A DNA stretch of 64,000 nucleotides, taken from contig KI542675.1 of the NCBI GenBank assembly GCA_000496135.1, positions 248,001-312,000 of the forward strand, written 5' to 3'. A program made the translations under genes and the position numbers. The stretch is from Thermoplasmatales archaeon E-plasma (GTDB lineage: Archaea > Thermoplasmatota > Thermoplasmata > Thermoplasmatales > Thermoplasmataceae). Positions within the stretch are counted from its first letter, which is position 1, and every line of letters begins with the position of its first letter. Positions 26,355 to 34,682 of the stretch are shown in pieces. The notes below the pieces were generated by a model. That model was not told the origin of the DNA. It saw only the letters and a list, made by a program, of their open reading frames with translations, and did no database searches.

Positions 26355-26996
26355 TTGCAAATAGAATCCATAAATTATAATGGCAGATCCATAATGTCAC
26401 AGTCGAAGATAAGGAAGATCGAACAGGCTATGAACTTTTCCGGGTTTCTCAAAAAGAAATGGGTCAAGTTTATTGGGATTTCAGGATCTGTATCATATGA
26501 ACCAAAAGAGGATGATGATGTTGATGTTTTCATAATTTCTGAAAAATGTATGTTGTGGACCGTTATATTGCGGGCACTTATTGCAAGACGAATAATAAAG
26601 GACAAGGAGATTTGTCTCTCCTTATTCATGGATGCAGACTACGCAGCAGATTTTTATTCGGGGAATATGAGTCCACTGAAAAAAATGGATGCTAAAAAGG
26701 TTATACCTCTTCACGGTTCAGATTATTACCAGGAACTTTTAAACAGGATGAAATTCCATTCCAATAATGATAATAACCAGAACGCAAGTATTCTCGGGAT
26801 CATAGATTTTGCAGTCTTCTTATTTCTGGCACCTTTTTTATATATCAAAACACAAATCAATTCTCATATGGATATAATCAGAAAGGGCGAATCAGCAAAG
26901 TTTAGTCCAAGGATTTCTAGAAAATATTTTTACCTCGATTCAGAAAAGTACAGAAAGTATGAGATGGATTTCAAGGGTGACGATAGCTATGAATAG
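26355..26996 (+). CDS. Nucleotidyltransferase-fold protein with a membrane segment
   Basis: A 213-aa protein. Residues 44-57 give GS-x9-DVD (G44, S45, D55, D57), the metal-binding motif of the DNA polymerase beta-like nucleotidyltransferase superfamily. The rest of the N-terminal 130 residues is alpha/beta. A hydrophobic segment near 145-165 is followed by a basic tail, suggesting attachment to the inner membrane face. The TTG start is backed by GGGAGG 8 nt upstream; an ATG at 26394 would still keep the motif. It overlaps the glycosyltransferase gene by 8 bp. The target of any nucleotidyl transfer is unknown, and the domain could be inactive. Confidence 0.7.
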   Translation: MQIESINYNGRSIMSQSKIRKIEQAMNFSGFLKKKWVKFIGISGSVSYEPKEDDDVDVFIISEKCMLWTVILRALIARRIIKDKEICLSLFMDADYAADFYSGNMSPLKKMDAKKVIPLHGSDYYQELLNRMKFHSNNDNNQNASILGIIDFAVFLFLAPFLYIKTQINSHMDIIRKGESAKFSPRISRKYFYLDSEKYRKYEMDFKGDDSYE

Positions 26997-27858
26997 CACT
27001 GCAATCGTTTTTTCAAACAACGATCTTTCTTCAGTTCAGAGAATTTACCCTATATTGCACAAATCGGCATTAGATCAGATAATCTGGGCGGTTGACGGTG
27101 ACAGAAGTATTCCTGATTTCATACTATCTCATAACAGCAAAACCGATATAGTTTCATATTCTCAGATCAGACTGGGCAAAAGCAATGCATACAATCGTGC
27201 ACTTAAGCTAATAGAGAATGAAAACGTTTTCTTAGTTTCTGCAGATATTACATTTGATTCATCCATATTTCAAGCCATATTGGAAAGGATTGAGGATCAC
27301 GGATTGGCAATTACAAATGTTACGCAGGTAAGGCAAAACGGATTAATCAGAAAGGTTGGATGTCTTCTTTGGTGCATACGGGATATCCAGTTGAGATATT
27401 TTTCTGAAAATGGAATCCCTATCCATGGCGGGGAGTTCCTCTACATAAAGAGAAAATTTCTGGAGAGGCTCCCTGAAGTTGTAAACGATGATGCATATCA
27501 ATGCCTGATTGCTCAGAAGAATGGTGCTAAAGGTGTATACTTTGGAGATCTGGATGTTAAAAACTTTGTTCCATCAACGTTAACTGATTTGATTCAGCAG
27601 AGAAGAAGAATAAATTATGGACACATACAAATAGGGAAAAAGCTGGAAAAACCAAGCTCAGTTTCATTTATGGTGTTAAATAACACCGGAGGGACTCTGG
27701 CAATTTTCAAGAAGACTCTAAAGCGAAACAAGAGATGGGCTTTGATATTTCCAATTCTTATTCTTATTGAGATAATTGCTAAATTATCTGCTTACATAGA
27801 CGTCATGACAAGCCATGATCAGATTTTATGGAAAAATATTGAAACATCAAAATCATGA
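26989..27858 (+). CDS. Family 2-like glycosyltransferase with C-terminal anchor
   Basis: A 289-aa protein. Features of the GT-A fold are present: the nucleotide-sugar region with DGD at 36-38, a second acidic stretch SADITFD at 84-90, the likely base region NDDAY at 166-170, and an Arg-rich QQRRRINYG at 203-211 in place of QxxRW. A helix at about 249-268 should bind the membrane. ATG 26989 is chosen because GGTGA lies 8 nt upstream and the gene overlaps the nucleotidyltransferase stop by 8 bp; an earlier in-frame ATG at 26959 is less likely. Likely role: adding a sugar to a lipid or glycan. Confidence 0.78.
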   Translation: MNSTAIVFSNNDLSSVQRIYPILHKSALDQIIWAVDGDRSIPDFILSHNSKTDIVSYSQIRLGKSNAYNRALKLIENENVFLVSADITFDSSIFQAILERIEDHGLAITNVTQVRQNGLIRKVGCLLWCIRDIQLRYFSENGIPIHGGEFLYIKRKFLERLPEVVNDDAYQCLIAQKNGAKGVYFGDLDVKNFVPSTLTDLIQQRRRINYGHIQIGKKLEKPSSVSFMVLNNTGGTLAIFKKTLKRNKRWALIFPILILIEIIAKLSAYIDVMTSHDQILWKNIETSKS

Positions 27859-27871
27859 ATTCTCTTAACTG

Positions 27872-29014
27872 TCAGTTCTTATTTCTCATAAAATATAAGG
27901 TATGATCCCCCATATAATTGAATGGCCATAGTTTTGAAAAAAACATGTCCGCTTTCTTTATTCTTTCTTCATTGATTCTTCCTTTAATCATGAAGGAATA
28001 ATTGGATGGTGGTAATATAACGGGACATCCATATATCATCTCTATGTTAAATCGTTTTGAAAACAGCCTTTTCAGATATGCAGGGGAATAAGGGTATACA
28101 TCAATACAGAATCTGGAAGCCCCCTCGGGAATCTTGTTTGAAAATCTTTCAAACACTCTCCGCGGTTTCATTCCAATCATGTGTGCCGTCATTTCCAGAA
28201 TACAAAACTTATTGAAAATCCCAAGAACCACCTTTCCATGGGGTTTAACAATTTTGTGAACGCTTTCCATTATGGCATCAATGTTAGACTCGCAATTTAG
28301 TGCTCCGTAATTAGAGTATAATCCATCAAATGGTTTATTCATAAAATCCTCCTCGTGATTTACAAGATCTGATGCCTTCATAGTTATGGTTGTAAGAAGA
28401 TCACTTACTTCTGCATCAATCGCTTTCTTTCTCAATATGGTATTCATATTCTCTGATATGTCTATGGCTGTAATTTCATGACCACTTTTTAGCATTTCCA
28501 AAGTTTCAGTTCCGGTGCCCGAACCTATCTCCATGAGCCTTTGCGAAGGGGGGAAAAATGTTTTCATCAGGGAAATGGATCGTTCTCTGAGGTAGTTGTT
28601 TATCAGATTATCATATATATGATGGTCATAGTGCTGAGCAATGGAATCAAACTCGTCCTTCAACCATTCCTCATAATGATCCATATTTTTTTCATTTACT
28701 TCATTCGTTTGAGAAAGTTTAATAATTCGTGATATTTCCGCAAACCATTTATTAAATTTCAGGTCTCCATATTTTGCAATCATGGTATCCTTGATTTTTT
28801 TCTGTTGATCTGAATCTGTTACGAGCTTTGGTGTTACCAGTATATCTTCTCCCTGAAGTGAGATTCTTGCAGATCCCTGTCTTAGAACTTCCCCTGGCCA
28901 TCTATTTGAATTGCCTGAAGAAATTACATAAAATGATGAATTAATCTCAACAAATGCAAGAGGTACAGTCTTATTACCAATTTTCAGGGTCAAGTGTTCC
29001 TCATTATTTTTCAT
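27872..29014 (-). CDS. Fusion of split-barrel flavin/F420-type domain with SAM methyltransferase
   Basis: A 380-aa protein in two parts. Residues 1-90 resemble the split beta-barrel of deazaflavin/FMN-dependent nitroreductases (TVPLAFVEINSSFYVISSG, then the beta strand ARISLQGEDILV and the KYGDL end). Residues 115-380 are a class I methyltransferase with motif I LMEIGSGTGTE at 160-170 and AIDIS at 183-187 as motif II. Both halves are complete in look, so a genuine fusion rather than misreading is likely. Substrate unknown. It is convergent with the glycosyltransferase, with 13 bp between stops. The split-barrel call is the less certain part. Confidence 0.72.
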   Translation of the reverse strand: MKNNEEHLTLKIGNKTVPLAFVEINSSFYVISSGNSNRWPGEVLRQGSARISLQGEDILVTPKLVTDSDQQKKIKDTMIAKYGDLKFNKWFAEISRIIKLSQTNEVNEKNMDHYEEWLKDEFDSIAQHYDHHIYDNLINNYLRERSISLMKTFFPPSQRLMEIGSGTGTETLEMLKSGHEITAIDISENMNTILRKKAIDAEVSDLLTTITMKASDLVNHEEDFMNKPFDGLYSNYGALNCESNIDAIMESVHKIVKPHGKVVLGIFNKFCILEMTAHMIGMKPRRVFERFSNKIPEGASRFCIDVYPYSPAYLKRLFSKRFNIEMIYGCPVILPPSNYSFMIKGRINEERIKKADMFFSKLWPFNYMGDHTLYFMRNKN

Positions 29015-29075
29015 ATATCTAAAACAAATAACATATGCTAAAATAAATCTATTCGAAAGGCATTTATTGATTTAA

Positions 29076-29303
29076 ATGAAATTCTATTCTGAAAAATTCT
29101 TTATAAAATACCTAATTGAAAACAATGGAATATGCCTGGGCATAGATATGAAGAACAATTCTTATTTATTTCTGGTAACAAAAAGTGGATTTATGTTGAA
29201 GAAAAGGCCCGCTGGTGATAAAATAGTTGAAAATCTAAATTATGATGTTGGGAGAGTATCTTTATTCTTGCGAAATACGGAAACTGGGAATAAACGGCAT
29301 TGA
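29076..29303 (+). CDS. Small hypothetical protein
   Basis: A 75-aa open frame in the gap between the methyltransferase fusion and the next minus-strand gene. It begins MKFYSEKFFIKYLIENN and is rich in Lys, Asn and Phe, with no motif I recognise. TATTGATTTAA-like sequence lies just upstream, but spacing is poor and there is no ribosome site. It could be a real orphan or a chance frame in AT-rich DNA. Confidence 0.32.
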   Translation: MKFYSEKFFIKYLIENNGICLGIDMKNNSYLFLVTKSGFMLKKRPAGDKIVENLNYDVGRVSLFLRNTETGNKRH

Positions 29304-29329
29304 TCCGGGTCACAAAATATTTAGGTAAA

Positions 29330-29953
29330 TCATTTTTCAGGTTCACTCTCCCTGATCTCCTTTAAAGCTTCCCTGTCCCTGCAATACAGATATGGGGCTA
29401 AGTCCAGGGATGCAGGTGATTCTCTTAATTTCTGGCTGTATACCTTCCTCAGATTTTTGTCTACTTCCCCGCAATATCCTTTCCACGTTACTCCAAGATA
29501 CTCAACAAACTTCTTTTCAATTCCCGTGGCAACTTCATGTGCATAAGGGTATTCGAAATCATTGTCTGAAAGCCATTTTTCAGGGAGTTCATGGTGCAGG
29601 CCGATTGTGGCAGTTGTATCAATATCCTTCCCCTCAACCTTTAGAGTTTTTGGAAAATGTTCATCCAGATAGATTGTCTTGCCGTCAATTGAATAACCAC
29701 CAGTATACTTTATGTCGTGGCTGGTATCCAAAACCACATCAGACGAACTTTTTTTGATCGTAACGTATCCTATTTCCAATTTGTTTTTATATATTTTATT
29801 CCTTTCAACACTAACTGTATCTCCTTTTTTTATATCTACGGAAATTATGCCTTTTATATAAGTAGGTTTTATATATTCAATTGCTATGATTTCCTTCTGT
29901 CCCTTCTCTAAGTTGGAATTCCTGGAATGTTCTATAACCTCAAAAGTTTCCAT
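29330..29953 (-). CDS. Unknown protein with HHExxE and YAHExA motifs
   Basis: A 207-aa protein not recognised at family level. The first 80 residues are strand-rich and lysine-rich (KGDTVSVERNKIYKNK). The second half has TIGLHHELPEKWL at about 117-129, then YPYAHEVATGIEKK about ten residues on, and CGEVDK near 161. The spacing of His and Glu recalls small phage-encoded predicted metal-binding or protease-like proteins, but I cannot name one. No signal peptide. It stands alone, next to the membrane-anchored ABC operon that faces the other way. The last 30 residues are charged. Confidence 0.62.
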   Translation of the reverse strand: METFEVIEHSRNSNLEKGQKEIIAIEYIKPTYIKGIISVDIKKGDTVSVERNKIYKNKLEIGYVTIKKSSSDVVLDTSHDIKYTGGYSIDGKTIYLDEHFPKTLKVEGKDIDTTATIGLHHELPEKWLSDNDFEYPYAHEVATGIEKKFVEYLGVTWKGYCGEVDKNLRKVYSQKLRESPASLDLAPYLYCRDREALKEIRESEPEK

Positions 29954-30074
29954 ACACTTAATTGGAATAACAACAAATATATCTTTCTATTAATAGAATC
30001 AAACGAATACGTTTAGAATAAGAAATAATATTTGCAATATGTTTTTAAAAAAGTCTTGCATGGACGTTTAAACA

Positions 30075-30083
30075 AATTTATTA
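30075..30083 (+). promoter_or_regulatory. TATA box deciding the start of the ABC operon
   Basis: ATTTATTAA is centred 26 nt before the ATG at 30105, favouring it over an in-frame TTG at 30096. Confidence 0.5.
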
Positions 30084-30104
30084 AATCCAATAATATTGGA
30101 AATA

Positions 30105-30908
30105 ATGAGATATAAATATAAAATTTTTTCAGCTTTAGTAGTATTTTCACTATTTATGGCTGGCATTATAAGTTCTATCTCATATTCTGGTAATAAGGTT
30201 GATGAACTACAGAACCCATTTTATTTTATACCTGAAAATTCAACATTTCTTTTCTATAGTGAAGCGGGAAACTTAAAAGTATACACATTTGTAACTGGCA
30301 ATACCGGCGGAGCTGTCATTAATTTACCGGTCAATCAATTTGGGGGGATTTCAGCTGTTTTTCCTAAAGATATTAGGGACAACATCTCCCTGAATTATAT
30401 TGATTCAATACTGGGATACCCAATTTATAAAATTACCATAAGTGCAAAAAATTTGAATCAATCGAACAGTTCCATAGGGCTCTACCAGAAACTTTTTCCA
30501 AGTAATACGTTTTATTTTTCCAATCCACTTCCAAGTATAGATATTCTGGGAAGTCTGACAGCTATCGAAGATGCACTCATAGCTTATTCGAAAAATCAAG
30601 CGGGCAACACGAGCATTGAGAACTTCATAGACACGGATTCTCAATTCTCGTTTTTATATATGTCTCATCATGGAAATCCAGTAAGATTTATAAGCGCCAA
30701 CATTACCCCAAATGCTATTTTCGCTTCCATTATGTTCAATAATTCAGTCAATGTAAATAAAATTTATATTTTGCTCCTAGGTATTTTACCTCCTTATATA
30801 ATGGTGTATCCGCCAACCGGGGAGAAGATCGAACTGAGGATCTCAATGGGAAACAATAATGCGATTGAGTTTATTACAAAAATAATATTGTCCGCAGTGA
30901 TAGGGTAA
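30105..30908 (+). CDS. Membrane-anchored extracellular protein of an ABC operon
   Basis: A 267-aa protein. A hydrophobic segment at residues 7-26 acts as a signal or anchor. The body is Asn/Ser-rich with several N-x-S/T sequons (such as NST, NQS, NNS), as expected for an exported, glycosylated archaeal domain. A second hydrophobic patch lies near residues 208-226, and the C-terminus is weakly hydrophobic. I know no family. It is 4 bp from an ABC-2 permease and in one operon with the ATPase, so it is likely an accessory or substrate-contacting part of that transporter. The ATG at 30105 fits the TATA box. Confidence 0.66.
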   Translation: MRYKYKIFSALVVFSLFMAGIISSISYSGNKVDELQNPFYFIPENSTFLFYSEAGNLKVYTFVTGNTGGAVINLPVNQFGGISAVFPKDIRDNISLNYIDSILGYPIYKITISAKNLNQSNSSIGLYQKLFPSNTFYFSNPLPSIDILGSLTAIEDALIAYSKNQAGNTSIENFIDTDSQFSFLYMSHHGNPVRFISANITPNAIFASIMFNNSVNVNKIYILLLGILPPYIMVYPPTGEKIELRISMGNNNAIEFITKIILSAVIG

Positions 30909-30912
30909 AGAA

Positions 30913-31749
30913 ATGCTTTTCGAACTTAAAAAAATATCTGGTTTTTTCACTTTAAATTTCTGGAACTCCCGTGCATTTTCCTTTATGGCTTTTCTAACTA
31001 TCATCATATCTGTTCTTATGTTTATTCTTACGTTTTTTACTTTTGGATCAATAATACAAAGTTTTGTTCAGGAGGGCGGAATTTCATTGTATTTGCCGGA
31101 ACAGTTGAAAGAAGCAACATTTAATTTTATATGGGGGAACATATTCATCTATATACCAATTCTAGGAGCCGCATTCTTCGCTGCAGGTTCTATTTCTTAC
31201 GAATTAGAGCAGAAAACCATATACCAGCTTCTCTCACTGCCAGTATCAAGAGATGTAATCCTGCTTGGAAAATTGATATCGGCTTTTATTGCAACAGCAA
31301 CAATTGTATCAATCTATATTGCCATACAGTTTGTCTCTTTTATAATTGAATTTCAAGCTCTACCTTCTTTCAATTTTATAACCTATTATCTTCTTGCGCT
31401 TCTGCTCACGTTCTCAGATGTCTCCATGGGAATTGCAGTGAGTACTTTCTTTTCAAAACAGTCAAATGCATCCATTTCGTATTTAATTTTATATATTGTG
31501 GTCATGGACATAGTTTCACTTATTTTTCAAGCATCAGGACTAAACCCTCTGCTGATTAAAGTAAACGCTGATAGAATAGTTTACAGGGTTTTCATGAATC
31601 TTGATCCATACGTCCTTTTCTATGGCGGTTCTATTTCACCAGTACCCATATGGCAATTATTGTACTCAGTAGAAATATTAGGGGCCTATACGGGCTGTTT
31701 TTTGCTCATTGCGTATCTGATGTTCCTAAGAAGAGGGATAGTTAAATGA
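30913..31749 (+). CDS. ABC-2 type transporter permease
   Basis: A 278-aa permease with six hydrophobic helices. Between helices 2 and 3 the cytoplasmic stretch YELEQKTIYQLLSLPVSRD is the typical ABC-2 coupling region (residues about 97-115). The start is 4 bp after the stop of the anchored protein, and the stop overlaps the ATPase start (ATGA), so this is the middle of a three-gene operon. The family includes exporters of drugs, peptides and surface glycans. Substrate unknown. Confidence 0.87.
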   Translation: MLFELKKISGFFTLNFWNSRAFSFMAFLTIIISVLMFILTFFTFGSIIQSFVQEGGISLYLPEQLKEATFNFIWGNIFIYIPILGAAFFAAGSISYELEQKTIYQLLSLPVSRDVILLGKLISAFIATATIVSIYIAIQFVSFIIEFQALPSFNFITYYLLALLLTFSDVSMGIAVSTFFSKQSNASISYLILYIVVMDIVSLIFQASGLNPLLIKVNADRIVYRVFMNLDPYVLFYGGSISPVPIWQLLYSVEILGAYTGCFLLIAYLMFLRRGIVK

Positions 31750-32648
31750 GCAGTATTGTTGTTAAAAATCTGAGTAAAGATATGGGTCCAGATAAGACCC
31801 TGGAAATAAAGAAGCTCAATTTAGATTCACCTAGAATAATTGGGCTATTGGGACCCAATGGTGCTGGAAAATCAACGATATTGAAATTATTGTCTGGTTC
31901 AGTTGAATACTTCAAGGGTGAAATTGAAATAAATGGAATAAACATAAGAGAAGACAGGCAAAATGCAGTGAGGGGTATCGGGTCACTTATTGAGAATCCG
32001 AGATTTTATCAGTTTGTGTCAGGTGGTCATCTTCTCAGCTTTATCTCCAGCATCAGGAAGGGATCAGATGCTGGAATTCATGAAGAGGTAGCTTCTATTC
32101 TTGATCAAATAGGACTGGTAAAGAAAGGGAAGGCACTTATAAACACATATTCAACTGGAGAACTAAAGAGATTATCTCTCGGTGCTGCAATTATTGGTGA
32201 TCCGGATATAGTTTTGCTTGATGAGCCTTTAGACAATCTTGACATTCTGGGTGAATTAGTTCTGGACAATATAATAAATCAAATCTCAGAAGGAAACAAT
32301 AAGATTCTCATAATGGCATCTCACGATCTGGGTCTGCTTGAAAAATTTTGCGATGAGGTAATTATACTCATAGATGGAAAGATAGAAGAAACTGTTACAA
32401 TGGATTCAGGAAATAAAAAAATAATAACACTTTCGGGTGAGGTGCAATCGAACCTGTCACTATCAAAAGAATATGAAGCCATAGGAAATGAAATTATTGT
32501 TGAATTGGGTGAAAACGAGGAAATAATTTCGCTAATCAGAGAGTTGAATTCGCTGGGGTATAAAATTAAAAAAATAAATGATTATTCGGTGTTAAAAAGA
32601 AAATATTTGGATATTTTAAAAATTAAAGGTTTGAGTATTCATCACTGA
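31746..32648 (+). CDS. ABC transporter ATP-binding protein
   Basis: A 300-aa ATPase. Walker A GPNGAGKST is at residues 36-44, signature YSTGELKRLS at about 137-146, and Walker B VLLDEPLDNLD at about 156-166. The signature has STGEL in place of LSGGQ. A C-terminal tail of about 80 residues contains two helices that may dimerise or regulate. It completes the operon with the permease and the anchored protein. Its 3' end overlaps the opposing secreted-protein gene by 26 bp, the largest tail overlap in the window. Confidence 0.92.
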   Translation: MSSIVVKNLSKDMGPDKTLEIKKLNLDSPRIIGLLGPNGAGKSTILKLLSGSVEYFKGEIEINGINIREDRQNAVRGIGSLIENPRFYQFVSGGHLLSFISSIRKGSDAGIHEEVASILDQIGLVKKGKALINTYSTGELKRLSLGAAIIGDPDIVLLDEPLDNLDILGELVLDNIINQISEGNNKILIMASHDLGLLEKFCDEVIILIDGKIEETVTMDSGNKKIITLSGEVQSNLSLSKEYEAIGNEIIVELGENEEIISLIRELNSLGYKIKKINDYSVLKRKYLDILKIKGLSIHH

Positions 32649-34065
32649 GAAGATTAAGAACTGCAGTTTTACCAAGCGCATAGTGTCCAACGTACAATAT
32701 CACCGTAATAAACGAACCATCGTAACTGAAAATTGCTGACATATTACCATAATTCATTATCTGCTCCTGTCCATTGCTATATGAATATGAAGTACTTGCG
32801 TATCCGTGAATGTATAAATATTGTCCAGAACCAAGATTACCATAGTTTATGTTTCCTGTCGAAGAGTTTGCTGCGATCGCACTATTTGCTGAAGCTAAAC
32901 CGTCAATTCCTACGAAAATAGTGTTAGGAATATTTGTGTTACTGAAGTTTGCTATACCAACCATAGTCATAATTGGAATGGACCCGGTAAATTGTCCATT
33001 CGGAGAAGAATAATTATATTCCCCTGCGGTATATTCTGATAATCCAATTAAAGTGAGATTTCCAATTGTATCGTTGATGAGTAGGTGCTCACTGGGAGTT
33101 GATATACCTTGTTCCAAATTATAAGCCTTTGCATATTCATTAAACATCTGCATCCCGTTACTTATACCTACAATTAGGCTCACTTCCTGAACAAATTGCA
33201 TATTTGTCTGTGTTTTCACCTGTGAGTCCGTGAGAAATACATTGTTTATAATATTAGATGAAGGATTGGATAGCTTTAATATCTCTGCATTAAGCAGGCT
33301 GGTAAAATGGCTCAGACTCAAATTATCTGGCGTGAAGTAGAAGATTCCTATCATATAGGCCCCGTCCAAGCCGATTGTAATTGAAAGATTCCACAAAGTA
33401 TTGTTTGTTCCAAAGGCACCCTGTGTCCATTGATAAAGATAGTTAACTCCATTTGTCAGGAATATTTTTTGACTTGTTCCACTTGAATAGTTATAAGAGT
33501 TATGAGCAGACGAATTCATGTATTCATATACATATGATGCAGAACTTGCATTATTAAATTGTATAAAGCCAAGAGCTGCAAATCCATTCCCTGAGGGTTC
33601 ATACAAGTTTGCTTCAAATTGTTTAATTGTTACATTTGACGGGTTAAAATTCTGTGTACTCGTTGTCATTGGAGTAACTATATTAAACTGAGGATCGACT
33701 ATTCCTCTAGCAGCAAAACTCAAATCAGCCTTATATGGACTAGAAGATGGTCCCATCATGCCGAACGAGGTTATCGATGCTGCTGATGACAAATTTGATG
33801 CAGAACCTGATGCACCAGCTCTTTGAGACCATTGACCACCCAGTGAACTATTTACAACTGACGAACTTACAACATTGGGCGCTTTTTCCTGCACATTTGA
33901 ATTAAGAGTTTTTGAAGTTCCACTATTAGTTCCTGGTGTTGTAGTACTTGTTGTTGTATTTGAATTCGAGTTTGGCAATTTGATAATGCCAGATAAAACG
34001 AGACTTCCACTTACTACAACTATCAATACCACTACAATCGCTATTATAGCTCCAATTTTATTCAT
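32623..34065 (-). CDS. Secreted or anchored protein with Thr/Ser linker
   Basis: A 480-aa protein. Residues 5-27 are a hydrophobic signal or anchor, followed by a spacer of N, S and T (residues about 31-54), typical of cell-surface proteins in archaea. The rest is strand-rich with many Asn, Ser and Tyr and numerous N-glycosylation sequons. It has no cysteine in the body. I do not recognise a domain. It is the likely surface product of this region. It faces the ABC operon tail to tail with a 26-bp overlap, so any functional link is only by closeness. Confidence 0.68.
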   Translation of the reverse strand: MNKIGAIIAIVVVLIVVVSGSLVLSGIIKLPNSNSNTTTSTTTPGTNSGTSKTLNSNVQEKAPNVVSSSVVNSSLGGQWSQRAGASGSASNLSSAASITSFGMMGPSSSPYKADLSFAARGIVDPQFNIVTPMTTSTQNFNPSNVTIKQFEANLYEPSGNGFAALGFIQFNNASSASYVYEYMNSSAHNSYNYSSGTSQKIFLTNGVNYLYQWTQGAFGTNNTLWNLSITIGLDGAYMIGIFYFTPDNLSLSHFTSLLNAEILKLSNPSSNIINNVFLTDSQVKTQTNMQFVQEVSLIVGISNGMQMFNEYAKAYNLEQGISTPSEHLLINDTIGNLTLIGLSEYTAGEYNYSSPNGQFTGSIPIMTMVGIANFSNTNIPNTIFVGIDGLASANSAIAANSSTGNINYGNLGSGQYLYIHGYASTSYSYSNGQEQIMNYGNMSAIFSYDGSFITVILYVGHYALGKTAVLNLLSDEYSNL

Positions 34066-34282
34066 ATTAAACGATCGAAGACGGTGGTATTAAACTTTTG
34101 ATCTGCTAAGATATTTCGCATAGAGAATAATATGCATAATAAATGCAAATTCATTCTATGATAAAAATACGAAAGTTAAAATTAGAGTAAAAATACGCTA
34201 TAACCTTTATTGAATATGATGTGCAAGCAGCGTTCATATTGTACTGTAAAAATTATAACCTGAAAGAAATTACCCCATCAAA

Positions 34283-34355
34283 GGGCTTGTAGTCTAGCGG
34301 TTATGATGTCGCTCTCACACAGCGGAGGTCGCCGGTTCAAATCCGGCCAAGCCCA
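34283..34355 (+). tRNA. tRNA-Val (anticodon CAC)
   Basis: A 73-nt cloverleaf. The acceptor GGGCTTG pairs with CAAGCCC, and the anticodon stem TCGCT/AGCGG holds the loop CTCACAC with anticodon CAC. The T arm is GCCGG-TTCAAAT-CCGGC, and the discriminator is A, as for valine. There is no intron and CCA is not encoded. A TATA-like AATTATAAC lies about 30 nt upstream. Confidence 0.95.
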
Positions 34356-34682
34356 TCTAGAAAACCCAAGCAGTTTGTTTTGAGATGATCTGCTATAGTT
34401 CATAATCCATGAAGCAAGTGAATCCAAATAATTACAGGATATAATTTCCGTGCTGTTATAACATGGTATCATAATGGTCACTTTTAATATTTTTATACGG
34501 CAATAGTAGTAATTTATTCTTAATTTAATGATGCTGAAATTATCAAATCTTCAAGTTAGGAAAATTACTTCTACTTATAGTCAGATGTAATAATGAATTT
34601 TACAATTAAGAAATAGAAAATAATCAGACAAAATTCTAACACACAATAACAAAAGTCTTATAGGAATACTTGATATTTTAAC
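34356..34682. other. AT-rich intergenic region
   Basis: About 330 bp after tRNA-Val with no plausible gene. A minus-strand open frame here reads through the tRNA antisense and is spurious. CTTATAGG near 34656 is a likely box A for the downstream dehydrogenase, about 27 nt before its ATG. Confidence 0.5.

Noticed and set aside
34278-34481. Minus-strand 67-codon frame across tRNA-Val, containing AWPDLNRRPPLCESD
   Set aside because: It is the antisense reading of the tRNA, a well-known spurious frame in genome annotations.
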